Shown here piece by piece: positions 1 to 7,803 of a stretch of DNA of 11,554 bases. Made by a program: the position numbers and the translations under genes. The notes beneath the pieces were generated by a model that searched no databases, was not told where the DNA came from, and saw only the letters and a program-made list of their open reading frames with translations. How positions within the stretch are numbered: position 1 is the stretch's first letter; each line of letters opens with the position of its first letter. Source of the DNA: Paludibacteraceae bacterium (lineage in GTDB: Bacteria > Bacteroidota > Bacteroidia > Bacteroidales > Paludibacteraceae); NCBI GenBank assembly GCA_023227695.1, contig JALNVE010000071.1, forward strand, positions 1-11,554, given 5' to 3'.

Positions 1-49
1 GACATACATAAAGACAACGTCTCTAAAAATCTTTGGTATATTCAAAACA

Positions 50-86
50 AAGGAGCGGAAAATTCCATTTGGATTTTCCGCTCCTT
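50..86 (-). terminator. Intrinsic terminator after the O-antigen ligase-family gene
   Basis: Arms 50-63 (AAGGAGCGGAAAAT) and 73-86 (ATTTTCCGCTCCTT) are perfectly complementary over 14 bp. A G-U and a C-G pair extend the stem inward and leave a 5-nt loop. It starts 39 bp past the stop codon of the minus-strand gene ending at 125. On the minus strand the stem is followed by TTGTTTTGAA, a moderate T-rich tail. Read on the plus strand the tail is CT-rich and less convincing, so minus-strand termination is the better reading. Confidence 0.75.
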
Positions 87-124
87 CTTCTTTCCTGTCT
101 TTATAAGATGATTAGAGAATCACC

Positions 125-1891
125 TCATTTTTTCTTTACCTCTATTTTTGGTTCACTGAAGAGCATAAACCCCTTTAGCTTGCCGAAACTGTCGTAAGGT
201 GTTTTGTCTGTAGAAATTATGCAGGAGACATTTCCTTTCATGCCGCTTTTGTTGATGGTGAGTTTTTGCCAGGTACCTTTTTCTTCCAAGTTGTAGTAAT
301 CCAGGAATGTGTTTCTTTCTCTTTCTTCCATTTTTATGCGGACAAAATCGGGTTCGAAATCATTGGAGACATAGACGTAAAGGGAAAAATGCAAGGAATC
401 GGATTCATTTAATTCCATTTCATCAAAATGGAAGATGAAGACTGCCACATCTCTCCATCTATTTACTGGTGTGTTTTTGTCTATTTTTAATGCTGATTTG
501 GCTTCTAAATCTTCTGGTACAATGCCAGGAAGATTTTCAATTCTTTCAAATCTTTTCTGAAAATAGTTGAACGATTCCGTTTTGTCTTTAGCTATATATG
601 CTACTATAGAGCAGACTATTGCCGAGAGGATAAGAAATTTAAGCACAGACTGCATTCTTTTCTCGTGTTTCACATCTTCATTGTCAGGATTTCCAGCCAA
701 TACTAAAAGAAATGCTATAGAATAACTTCCTATAGAACGGCTCATCATGGATTCGAAACATAGATTGATGACGAGTATGATAAACCAAATAATAAAGAAT
801 CTCCGTTGACTGCTTTTGTGAAATAGAATGGACAACAAAGCGGCTAATAGCAGAATTAATCCAGTGTACCCGTATTCCATTAAACATTCTAAAAATTGGT
901 TGTGTGAACCAAGCGAGAAAACTTCACCATATTCAAAATGACGCTCTAAATAGCAGTTGTACAGATGTGAGTAAGCCATGCCAGTTCCAAATCCAGTTAC
1001 AGGTATTCCGTCTGATATGATTTTTGAAGCACAGCTCCAAATTTGGAATCTTGGATCTAAGCTTTGTAAATTGGCGTCTCCATTAAATACACCAATTAGC
1101 AGATTGTTTATTCTGACATTGAAGATTAAGAAAGAGATGAGTATAGCAGAGCAAATGGTGCAGAATATGGTTAACTGCCATTTGTTTAATTTTTTAATCA
1201 AAAGAAAGAAAAGAGATGTGAAGATGAGAATACAGAAACTGATAAGTGAAATTCTTGCTTCAGAAACGAATATGAATGTTCCACAACATAGTGAGGCAAA
1301 AACAAAAAATAGGATGCGTTTTCTGTCTCGATTCTCCATTAACCATTGGTAAGTAATGATTAATGCAGTGAGCAGATTGAAACAAACGTAAGTTCGATGA
1401 GAAATCAAATCAATTATGCAGTAGAAACATCTCTTAAGATGAATAAAGTTTCTGCTGAGATTTTCAAAACCAAAACAGATGGTCCATAAATATAGGATCA
1501 CAATTAATAAAGCTGTAGCATAACTGCCTATGGCAAACCATTTAAGGACCTCTTTTTTGTTTATGTTGTCGTTTTTAAATAAAAAGGCAATCGGTAATAG
1601 AATCAGAGGTAATCGAATTTGAAATGACATTCTGGAGATGTCAGAGAAAGAAAGTTCTGCAATGAAAGATGATATTAGAGTGAATATCCACCAAAGAAGC
1701 AATAAAGTTGCTGTAATGTTTACTGAAATTTTTTTCCGTAAAAATACAGATTGTAGTGAATGAAAAATGCAAAGGATGGAAAGTATGATTACGGGAACTG
1801 GTGCAAAGTTAAGAAAAGGGACAGAAAAGGCTGTGATTGGATAAATGAAATCAGTAATCTGCCTATTAATATAGTTAGTCTCTTTTACCAT
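125..1891 (-). CDS. O-antigen ligase/polymerase-family membrane protein with C-terminal soluble domain
   Basis: The protein has 588 residues. Residues about 15-435 are hydrophobic, with roughly ten to twelve membrane segments. A large periplasmic loop at about 260-345 carries the family signature: R281 in DPRFQIW, the GFGTG turn at 300-304, and H330-N331 followed by nine residues and then G341-x-x-G344. This fits the H[NSQ]X9GXXG motif of WaaL-type O-antigen ligases. A last helix at about 415-433 leads to a roughly 150-residue hydrophilic, beta-strand-rich tail (about 440-588) with a GTWQKLTI segment of the kind seen in jelly-roll carbohydrate-binding folds. Most PF04932 proteins end near 400-450 residues, so the tail is extra. 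The expected role is transfer of a polymerised glycan from undecaprenyl diphosphate to an acceptor in the periplasm. A Wzy polymerase is also a member of this superfamily, but a separate and better Wzy candidate lies at 8627-9811, which favours ligase. The gene is bracketed by two terminators (2012-2055 upstream, 50-86 downstream), so it is probably monocistronic. I see only a poor -7-like box (TATATTTA, minus strand, 1942-1935) upstream of it. Confidence 0.82.
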   Translation of the reverse strand: MVKETNYINRQITDFIYPITAFSVPFLNFAPVPVIILSILCIFHSLQSVFLRKKISVNITATLLLLWWIFTLISSFIAELSFSDISRMSFQIRLPLILLPIAFLFKNDNINKKEVLKWFAIGSYATALLIVILYLWTICFGFENLSRNFIHLKRCFYCIIDLISHRTYVCFNLLTALIITYQWLMENRDRKRILFFVFASLCCGTFIFVSEARISLISFCILIFTSLFFLLIKKLNKWQLTIFCTICSAILISFLIFNVRINNLLIGVFNGDANLQSLDPRFQIWSCASKIISDGIPVTGFGTGMAYSHLYNCYLERHFEYGEVFSLGSHNQFLECLMEYGYTGLILLLAALLSILFHKSSQRRFFIIWFIILVINLCFESMMSRSIGSYSIAFLLVLAGNPDNEDVKHEKRMQSVLKFLILSAIVCSIVAYIAKDKTESFNYFQKRFERIENLPGIVPEDLEAKSALKIDKNTPVNRWRDVAVFIFHFDEMELNESDSLHFSLYVYVSNDFEPDFVRIKMEERERNTFLDYYNLEEKGTWQKLTINKSGMKGNVSCIISTDKTPYDSFGKLKGFMLFSEPKIEVKKK

Positions 1892-2011
1892 GAATTGAAC
1901 TTCTTCGTTAAAAATGAGTGCTAAAGTTTAGCTGTAAATATAGATATTTATTTTGTGCTTTGATGTATTCCGTTTTTGTTTTGATAGTTCCTTATTTTAA
2001 GCATCTTATCA

Positions 2012-2055
2012 AAAAAGAGGAAGTTCTGCTTTTTTAGGCGGAACTTCCTCTTTTT
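2012..2055 (-). terminator. Strong intrinsic terminator of the sulfatase-lipoprotein operon
   Basis: The core stem pairs 2016-2029 with 2038-2051 and contains one G-U pair. The flanking A and T runs extend it to 2012-2055. The loop is 8 nt (2030-2037). It lies 17 bp beyond the lipoprotein stop codon. A/T runs on both sides mean either strand would get a U-tract, so it could also stop antisense transcripts coming from the left. It isolates the ligase-family gene at 125-1891 from the operon. Confidence 0.88.
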
Positions 2056-2072
2056 ATATTGTTTATGTCTAT

Positions 2073-2612
2073 TTAAAAACCATAAATAGTTATTTTCTTG
2101 AAAAATAAACCTAGTTTTCTGTTGTCTTCTCCTCGACCTAACTCTTTAGGAGATTTAGGAGATTTGATTTTTAATTTCAATTGAATATTGTTTTCTGTTG
2201 CCATGTCAGGCGTTACAACTACAGATATAGGTGTTGTTTTTTGTCCGTTTTCAAATGACCATTCGGAAATCAAAGAGTCTGAAACATAAACTGATACTTC
2301 CATTGAAGGATGTTCTTTGTTTATATATGGAATGGCATCAAAAATAATAGTTTGGTTGTTTTTTGCTTTGCAGGGAATTCCTAAGTAAACGTAGTTGTCT
2401 TCTGTCCATCTTCCTTCTGCTTCCGGGAATGAGAAACCTCTCAATCCAATTTCTGATTCTAAAGTTAGAGAAGAAAACTCATGGTTTTCTACAAATGGTT
2501 CTAATGCCTTAGATTCCACTTTTTTTTCAGCATTGTTTTTATCTTGTGTGTTATTGCTAGAACATGCACCTAGGAATAAGGCTGAAAAAAGGATAAAAGT
2601 GTATTTGTTCAT
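2073..2612 (-). CDS. Small lipoprotein with a GRW(S/T)...SPxELGxxxDxRxLG domain
   Basis: The protein has 179 residues. The N-terminus is a type II signal peptide with lipobox L14-G15-A16-C17, so the mature protein should be lipidated at C17. The residues after C17 (SSNNTQDKNN) lack the early acidic cluster linked to surface export in Bacteroides, so a periplasm-facing location is likelier (inference). Residues 40-179 are beta-rich. They carry GFSFPEAEGRWT (59-70) and a C-terminal SPKSPKELG (151-159) followed by D163-x-R165-K166-L167-G168. From memory, this pattern matches an accessory domain at the C-terminus of many bacterial sugar and phosphoglycerol transferases (I believe DUF7024, not confirmed). 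Here it stands alone. Its ATG overlaps the TGA of the sulfatase-fold gene upstream (ATGA), so the two are translationally linked and probably work on the same substrate. Its exact function is unknown. Confidence 0.8.
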   Translation of the reverse strand: MNKYTFILFSALFLGACSSNNTQDKNNAEKKVESKALEPFVENHEFSSLTLESEIGLRGFSFPEAEGRWTEDNYVYLGIPCKAKNNQTIIFDAIPYINKEHPSMEVSVYVSDSLISEWSFENGQKTTPISVVVTPDMATENNIQLKLKIKSPKSPKELGRGEDNRKLGLFFKKITIYGF

Positions 2613-4348
2613 TTTTTTAAGTTTGAAAAAAAGTTTCCGTTAATCATTTTATCTGATGCAGCGATCGCATCTTCTTCAGAATATTCTCTTTTTAAGGAGT
2701 CGTTGTTTAAAAGATCAATACCAAATCCTTTCCAATAATAGCAGTCAGATATCATGTTGAGGATGGTTGTGTATGAATCCATTTGATAACAATTCTCACT
2801 TATCTCCTTGTGTTTTTTTATTGATTTAGAGTAAATTATACAAGGGATATATTCGTCTTTTATGTTTATGTTGATTTCCTTTTCTTGCAGATATTCTAAG
2901 TAATCATTTCTTGATGATGCAGAAAATACACTGTGGTCGCCCATAATAACAAGAATAGTATTTTCGTATTCTTTGTCGTTCATTATCTTAGTTATAAGTT
3001 TTGCCATTGCAGAATCGGTGAAGTTGACAGATTTCATATAATCACCCAAAGAGATAGGAAACTCTTCATCATTTATTTTAAGATGAGAGTCATTCGCGTA
3101 TTTGTGGAATGGAACGTGAGAAGCCATTGTGGCAGTTTGAACGCAGTATCCGTCTTTAACGCTGTCTGTATATGCTACAATGTTATTGAATAAATCAGTA
3201 TCATTCATTTCTTTCGCCAATAGATCATTGTAACCGAAGGCTTTTTTTGTTTTGTCCTGGTTCCAAATATAGGCTGGTGTTGGAATAAATGTTTTTAAAT
3301 TCTTATGTTTTGAGGCTTCTGAAAGAGAAGGGAATTTGTTCATATAAAAACGGTTGGCAACAGCTCCTTCTATAATTGGACATAATCCAGTGTTTATCAA
3401 TAATTGCGCGTCAGAAGAGTGCCCTCCGTTTACTTGGTCAATCATCTTTCTGCAAATCAAAGAGTTTTCTGATTTTATCAGTTTGTTTATGTTTGGAGTT
3501 ATTTCTTCTCCAAATATTGATTGGTCTACAGCCCAATATTCTAAACTCTCGAAGAAAACTATAATGACATTGCGTTTTGATTCTTGTGAGCAGTCTGTTT
3601 TTTGAATGTATTTGTTTATTTCTTCTTCTGAGAAACTTATTTCTGATTTTTTGTCATTGAATGTTTTTTGCACTTGATTTAAAAAATGGATAATTGGTGA
3701 AAAGTATGTGGCATAATAACCATTTCCGATAAATGCGTTTCTTACGCAAGGGCAATCATATTTTGAATCGAAGATGTTGAATGTAAGTTTTTCTACTACA
3801 TAATGTTTGTTTTTCAAATCTATGACTTGAGCCCTTAACATGACTATGCAGAATATAACAGAAATCCCAGCCAATACAAAGAATCCTTTCTTGTGCGAAT
3901 CTTTTGGTGAAAAAAAGATACAAAGAACAAGCAGTGTTATAGTCAATCCAATGTAAATGAAATCGGAGGCCTGCATGTATGTAAATATAGAGCTCCACAT
4001 TCCATCAAGATTTCTCACACATTGAAGATTCCAGTGGGTAAGTATGTCATTGTAACTTCTAAAATACCAAAGATTTGATAATAACCAAATGTCATAAAGT
4101 AGAGAGAAAACAAATAATCCATATTTGTTTTTCGACAAGAGAGAGAATGATCCACAGAAAAAACCGATTCCTACATAAAGAAAGACTCCTTGAGTTGTTA
4201 ATCCATAATTTTCTGTTGCTATGCTGCTTGAGAATAATATGGTTTTTAATACAAAAGAAATAATGAAAAAGAAAAATATGAAGAGAGTGTTCTTGTCTGA
4301 AACAAAAATGTTTTTAATATCTATTTTTTTTAGGTCAAAATTGGTCAT
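2609..4348 (-). CDS. LTA synthase/sulfatase-family membrane transferase (probable phosphoglycerol or phosphoethanolamine transferase)
   Basis: The protein has 579 residues. Five N-terminal membrane segments (about 21-40, 52-72, 75-95, 127-146 and 153-172) are followed by an extracytoplasmic alkaline-phosphatase-fold domain from about 255, the architecture of LtaS, OpgB and EptA. Likely metal and catalytic residues are E267 in FFESLE, the nucleophile region GGHSSD (309-313, S311 at the position of the LtaS catalytic threonine), H411 in ASHVPFH, and D471-H472 in MGDHS. The family transfers phosphoglycerol from phosphatidylglycerol, or phosphoethanolamine from PE, onto glycans or lipid A. The motifs do not show which donor is used here. 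A sulfatase proper would need a C/S-x-P-x-R formylglycine motif, and I do not see one. The gene is first in an operon with the overlapping lipoprotein and has a plausible promoter at about 4391-4421. Its place inside a polysaccharide cluster suggests that it decorates the glycan made here (inference). Confidence 0.85.
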   Translation of the reverse strand: MTNFDLKKIDIKNIFVSDKNTLFIFFFFIISFVLKTILFSSSIATENYGLTTQGVFLYVGIGFFCGSFSLLSKNKYGLFVFSLLYDIWLLSNLWYFRSYNDILTHWNLQCVRNLDGMWSSIFTYMQASDFIYIGLTITLLVLCIFFSPKDSHKKGFFVLAGISVIFCIVMLRAQVIDLKNKHYVVEKLTFNIFDSKYDCPCVRNAFIGNGYYATYFSPIIHFLNQVQKTFNDKKSEISFSEEEINKYIQKTDCSQESKRNVIIVFFESLEYWAVDQSIFGEEITPNINKLIKSENSLICRKMIDQVNGGHSSDAQLLINTGLCPIIEGAVANRFYMNKFPSLSEASKHKNLKTFIPTPAYIWNQDKTKKAFGYNDLLAKEMNDTDLFNNIVAYTDSVKDGYCVQTATMASHVPFHKYANDSHLKINDEEFPISLGDYMKSVNFTDSAMAKLITKIMNDKEYENTILVIMGDHSVFSASSRNDYLEYLQEKEININIKDEYIPCIIYSKSIKKHKEISENCYQMDSYTTILNMISDCYYWKGFGIDLLNNDSLKREYSEEDAIAASDKMINGNFFSNLKK

Positions 4349-4390
4349 GTTATGTCATAAAAGCAATAAAAGTTTAATAATTGTCGACTG

Positions 4391-4421
4391 CAAAAATAAG
4401 TTATTATTAATAATAAACCAC
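4391..4421 (-). promoter_or_regulatory. Candidate promoter of the sulfatase-fold/lipoprotein operon
   Basis: On the minus strand 4398-4391 reads TATTTTTG, an exact match to the Bacteroidetes -7 box TAnnTTTG. The -33 region about 20 bp upstream (around 4418-4421) is only a weak fit (TGTGG). The implied start site is near 4384, giving a leader of about 35 nt before the ATG at 4348. Confidence 0.5.
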
Positions 4422-4490
4422 ATATCTTTTCTTCTATTTACGACAATCCTTGGCTTTTTTCTTTAATCGTTTCCTAATTATTGGAGGTGA

Positions 4491-4522
4491 TTTCGATTAG
4501 ATGGGAATATTATTTATTTTTG
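4491..4522 (+). promoter_or_regulatory. Candidate promoter of wzx
   Basis: TATTTTTG at 4515-4522 matches the Bacteroidetes -7 consensus TAnnTTTG. TTTC at 4491-4494, spaced 20 bp upstream, is one base off the -33 TTTG. The implied start site near 4529 leaves a leader of about 25 nt before the ATG at 4554. Together with the minus-strand promoter at 4391-4421, it makes 4349-4553 a divergent control region. Confidence 0.55.
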
Positions 4523-4553
4523 TGCTGTACAAAAACAAAAGAATTCGACTCAA

Positions 4554-5849
4554 ATGAATCTCAATATAAACACATCCAACTTTTTTTCATTTTTTCTTAA
4601 AAAGAAGATATTTAAGAATGTGTTGTCTTTGGGTTTCATGCAGGTTGCCAACTCTGTCATTCCTTTGTTGGTGATTCCGTTTGTTGTCCGTGCTCTTGGT
4701 ACCGAAGAGTTCGGACAGGCTTCTTATGCCCAAAATATAATTGCCTATTTCACTTTGTTGGTGAATTTCGGATTTGAATACTCTGCCACTCAGGATATTG
4801 CATTAAATGTGAATGATAAAGGTAAGGTTCAATCCATCTTTTGGACGGTCATCAAAAGCAAATTCCTATTGTTGTTGATTTCGTTTGTGTTGTTTTCGGG
4901 CCTTTTGTTTTACAACACAGAGATGCAGAATCATCTTTGGCTTTATCTCTCCGCATTCCTTATGAATGTGGGTGTTGTGCTTTATCCTTCTTGGTTCTAT
5001 CAAGGTATAGAGGACACTTCGCGAATGGCAGTTGTCAGCGTATTGGTTCGTCTGGTAGGAGCTGTTATGACAGTCTTGTTGGTCACATTGCCTTCTGATT
5101 GTCAACTTTATGTTTTACTCTGGTCTCTGTCTTATGTGGGTGTCGGATTGTTTACTTTCTTAATGGCAGTGTCTAAATATAAACTGTCCTATACAGTAAA
5201 CATTTCGTATGATTCTATTAAAAAAGGATTTCCTATATTTCTGAACAATCTGTTCTCTAATATTTATGCACTTGGAGGTCTTACCATTATCGGAATGTAC
5301 CTTTCTGACCATGAGATAGGAATATATGCGGGTGCAAATAAGATAATAGCAGCCCTGTGTATGTTGTTGAGTATGCCAATAAGCCTGTCTTTGTTTCCAT
5401 CATTGAGCAGATCTTTTGCAACATCTTTGACAGACGGTTGGAAACGATTGAAGGAGTGCTTGTTTTATATTGTAGCGTTGGGCTTGTTGATGACCGTTGT
5501 TATTTTTGCTTTTGCGCCTTTATTTGTTGAAATAGTGTTGGGTGGTGATTTTGAAGAGTCTATTGGCATTCTTCGAGCCTTGTCTTGTATCCCATTTTTG
5601 GTTGTGGTTGCCACGATGTTTACCATACAAGGCCTTTATGGTATGCAGATGCAGAAGTATGCTCCGATTGTGGGTGCATTTGTCTCCATAACTAGTATAA
5701 TATGCTATTTCTTGCTTATCTCGAAATATGGAGTTTATGGTGCAGTAATAGGTTATGTCATCTCCGAGTTGTTAGAGATATTGATAGTTTATAGTTTGCT
5801 GCGATTTAGGTTGTCGAGAATTGATCGCAAAAATAAAAATCTCTTTTAA
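4554..5849 (+). CDS. wzx: Wzx-type polysaccharide repeat-unit flippase
   Basis: The protein has 431 residues and is hydrophobic throughout, with about 12-14 membrane helices, which is normal for the family. After a short basic lead (KKKIFKN, 16-22) comes a typical Polysacc_synt (MOP superfamily) opening: LSLGFMQVANSVIPLLVIPF, then RALGTEEFGQASYAQ (46-60) and NFGFEYSATQDIA (71-83). It should flip undecaprenyl-diphosphate-linked oligosaccharides across the inner membrane for the Wzy protein encoded at 8627-9811. The start at 4554 is preferred because it lies just downstream of a promoter-like box and supplies the conserved N-terminal segment in full. The gene is the only plus-strand gene among minus-strand neighbours. 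Its TAA overlaps the TAA of the convergent GT4 gene. It is divergent from the sulfatase-fold operon. Confidence 0.92.
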   Translation: MNLNINTSNFFSFFLKKKIFKNVLSLGFMQVANSVIPLLVIPFVVRALGTEEFGQASYAQNIIAYFTLLVNFGFEYSATQDIALNVNDKGKVQSIFWTVIKSKFLLLLISFVLFSGLLFYNTEMQNHLWLYLSAFLMNVGVVLYPSWFYQGIEDTSRMAVVSVLVRLVGAVMTVLLVTLPSDCQLYVLLWSLSYVGVGLFTFLMAVSKYKLSYTVNISYDSIKKGFPIFLNNLFSNIYALGGLTIIGMYLSDHEIGIYAGANKIIAALCMLLSMPISLSLFPSLSRSFATSLTDGWKRLKECLFYIVALGLLMTVVIFAFAPLFVEIVLGGDFEESIGILRALSCIPFLVVVATMFTIQGLYGMQMQKYAPIVGAFVSITSIICYFLLISKYGVYGAVIGYVISELLEILIVYSLLRFRLSRIDRKNKNLF

Positions 5850-6898
5850 TTCATACATTCTTTTATAACCTCAATTGCTTTTATAGCTGATTTTTTCCAA
5901 GAATAGAGAGATAATATGTTTTCACCTTTCGCTCTTAACTCTTCTCTCTTTTCATTATTGTTGACAAGAAGTTTCATCTTTTCCGCAATATCCTCATCCG
6001 AAAGTGGGTTCACATAGCATACGCTATCTTTGTAGATCTCTTTGAAAACAGGAATGTCAGAAATAATGACTGGGCAGTTGTTGGATATAGCCTCTAATGG
6101 AGGTATGCCGAAACCTTCGTACAAAGAAGGGTAGATAAATAGTTCTGCCTGTGCGTAGTATCTCTTTAAATCGGCATCGGAAACATAGCCTAGTAATTTG
6201 ACATTTTGGATGGATTCGGAAGATATCCCGCTCTCTCCAAAAACCTTATTCTTGCTGCCAGCAATGTAAAGAGGAGTTTTAATTCCTGACTTCAAATAAG
6301 CCTTGAGCAGCTGCCCGAAGTTCTTTCTAGGATCAATAGAGGCAACCGAAAGTATATATTTCTCAGATGCGATGGGTGTATCGTCTTTTCCTTTGTTAAT
6401 CTCTTCGGAAATGGCATTATATATAATCTCTATCTTATATTCGTTGATGTGTAGCTTACTTGTTATTTCGTGCTTTGAAAAGTTGCTGACAGTGAATATC
6501 TTACGAGCGTTTCTTGCTGCAATTGGTGTCAGCAGTTTATAGATGTAGTAATAGCCTTTTGAATACCAATTAGGATTTTCAAGAAAAGCCAAATCGTGGA
6601 TGGTGATAATTTGTTTTTTGCATAAAACAGGGCCTAATCCGCTAAAATTGATTAAAATATAGTCTTTTTTCAATAGCAGATATAAAGGTAAAGTAATCTG
6701 TTCCCAAAGATGAGAAGAGAAAAATTTGATAGGCGTTATGTTGAAAGAAGAGGTGTCATAACAATCACAAGTCTCTTCAGGAATTAGAATTTCAAAATCC
6801 AAACCTTCCTTTTGCAAGGCTCTGCACATCTCGAATGCGAACCTGTTAATGCCCATCATCTTTTGGGTGAGAAATCTGCCGTTAATATAGATCTTCAT
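5846..6898 (-). CDS. GT4-family glycosyltransferase
   Basis: The protein has 350 residues and is a GT-B fold enzyme. The N-terminal domain opens MKIYINGRFLTQKMMGINRFAFE with a G16-containing acceptor-side turn, and H101-D102 (TIHDLAF) is a conserved catalytic-cleft pair. The C-terminal nucleotide-sugar domain has SIDPRKNFGQLL (188-198, with R191-K192) and the retaining EX7E motif E261-GFGIPPL-E269. It belongs with mannosyltransferase-like GT4 enzymes, but sugar and linkage cannot be read from sequence. It is the last gene of the wzy operon and its ATG overlaps the stop of the preceding GT2 gene by 4 bp. It is cytoplasmic or membrane-peripheral. There is no terminator between it and the convergent flippase gene. 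Confidence 0.9.
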   Translation of the reverse strand: MKIYINGRFLTQKMMGINRFAFEMCRALQKEGLDFEILIPEETCDCYDTSSFNITPIKFFSSHLWEQITLPLYLLLKKDYILINFSGLGPVLCKKQIITIHDLAFLENPNWYSKGYYYIYKLLTPIAARNARKIFTVSNFSKHEITSKLHINEYKIEIIYNAISEEINKGKDDTPIASEKYILSVASIDPRKNFGQLLKAYLKSGIKTPLYIAGSKNKVFGESGISSESIQNVKLLGYVSDADLKRYYAQAELFIYPSLYEGFGIPPLEAISNNCPVIISDIPVFKEIYKDSVCYVNPLSDEDIAEKMKLLVNNNEKREELRAKGENILSLYSWKKSAIKAIEVIKECMN

Positions 6899-7791
6899 TT
6901 CTTGCTTTTTTGAGTGTAAAGACTTTTTCTGAACAGATATTTATCCTTGCTTTCTTTTTTTTCTAAAAGAGAGGATATGAAAATGGCAAGTGATAAAAAA
7001 AGAATATTCAAATTGTCTGCTATTCGTTTATAACATGGAGAGTAAACCTTTGTGAAGAAGACTTCCCGACCATTGAAAATGTGCTGTTCCCTCACCTCAT
7101 TTAGTTTGAAACTTGTTCCCTCCAGATGGATGATTTCTGCCTCAGGAACGGAAACCATCTTGTAGCCAGCTATTGCCATTCTATGTTCCAATTCAGTCTC
7201 TTCGTAGTAGAGAAAAAAGTCAGGATCGAAAGTTCCGACTTTATCCAAAACTTTTCTTCTGGTCATCAAGTCAGCACCACAGATATAAGCTACTTCGAGA
7301 TTCTTTCCCGTATGGTTGAACTCTGCGTTCTGACCGTATCTGATTTTGGTGTAGAGATTGAAAAGAGAGCTGTCAGCCTCTCTTAAAATGGATGGAAATA
7401 TACGGCTGAAAGAGTGAGTCGCAGTTAAATCTTTGTTGACGAGATTTCCGCCGCAGGCGCCTATCTTTGGGTTGTTGTCTAATGTGTCGGAAAGAATTTT
7501 GATGGCATTGTTCAGAAGAAGGGTATCTGGGTTCAGAAAGAGGATGTTTCTTCCTTTTGCTATGGTCAGTCCTAGATTGTTTGCTTTGCCGAAACCAAGG
7601 TTTTCGGATGCCTGAAGCAAGTGAATCTGATCATTGCAGATACGCTTGATTGGCTCTGTTGATTCTTCAGAAGCGTTGTCTACGATTATGATTTCAAAAT
7701 CAAGGCCTTTCGTGTGTTGAAAGAGCGATTGAATTGAGCTTAGCAGCAAATCACAAGCGTTGTAATTTATATATATAATAGAAACATCCAT
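6895..7791 (-). CDS. GT2-family glycosyltransferase (WbbL/rhamnosyltransferase-like)
   Basis: The protein has 298 residues with a GT-A fold. The nucleotide-binding motif is IIIVDNAS (34-41, D38-N39), followed by ENLGFGKANNLG (63-74). The metal-binding motif is NPDT (87-90). CGADLMTRR (171-179) and the FLYYEETELEHRM segment (193-205) hold the candidate catalytic base E197 or E198. This arrangement is typical of the WbbL-like family, many members of which transfer rhamnose from dTDP-rhamnose, but the donor here is unproven. A hydrophobic stretch at 261-276 and a lysine-rich tail suggest association with the inner membrane. It follows the other GT2 gene by 12 bp and overlaps the GT4 gene by 4 bp, so it is part of one operon. 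Confidence 0.9.
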   Translation of the reverse strand: MDVSIIYINYNACDLLLSSIQSLFQHTKGLDFEIIIVDNASEESTEPIKRICNDQIHLLQASENLGFGKANNLGLTIAKGRNILFLNPDTLLLNNAIKILSDTLDNNPKIGACGGNLVNKDLTATHSFSRIFPSILREADSSLFNLYTKIRYGQNAEFNHTGKNLEVAYICGADLMTRRKVLDKVGTFDPDFFLYYEETELEHRMAIAGYKMVSVPEAEIIHLEGTSFKLNEVREQHIFNGREVFFTKVYSPCYKRIADNLNILFLSLAIFISSLLEKKESKDKYLFRKSLYTQKSKK

Positions 7792-7803
7792 CTCAAATTC
7801 GTT

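Noticed and set aside
1..111. Open frames on the plus strand at the left edge (stops at 104-106 and 109-111) that could be the end of an upstream gene
   Set aside because: They run through the terminator hairpin at 50-86, two frames are open at once, and there is no recognisable protein sequence. More sequence to the left would be needed.
978..1352. A 124-codon plus-strand frame inside the ligase-family gene
   Set aside because: It is the opposite-strand shadow of a well-supported membrane protein gene, with no family resemblance, and no promoter or start signal.
1943..2055. A small plus-strand RNA starting at the TATTTATTTTGTGC string and ending at the bidirectional hairpin
   Set aside because: The putative -7 box does not match TAnnTTTG and no -33 box is visible, so there is too little to call a gene.
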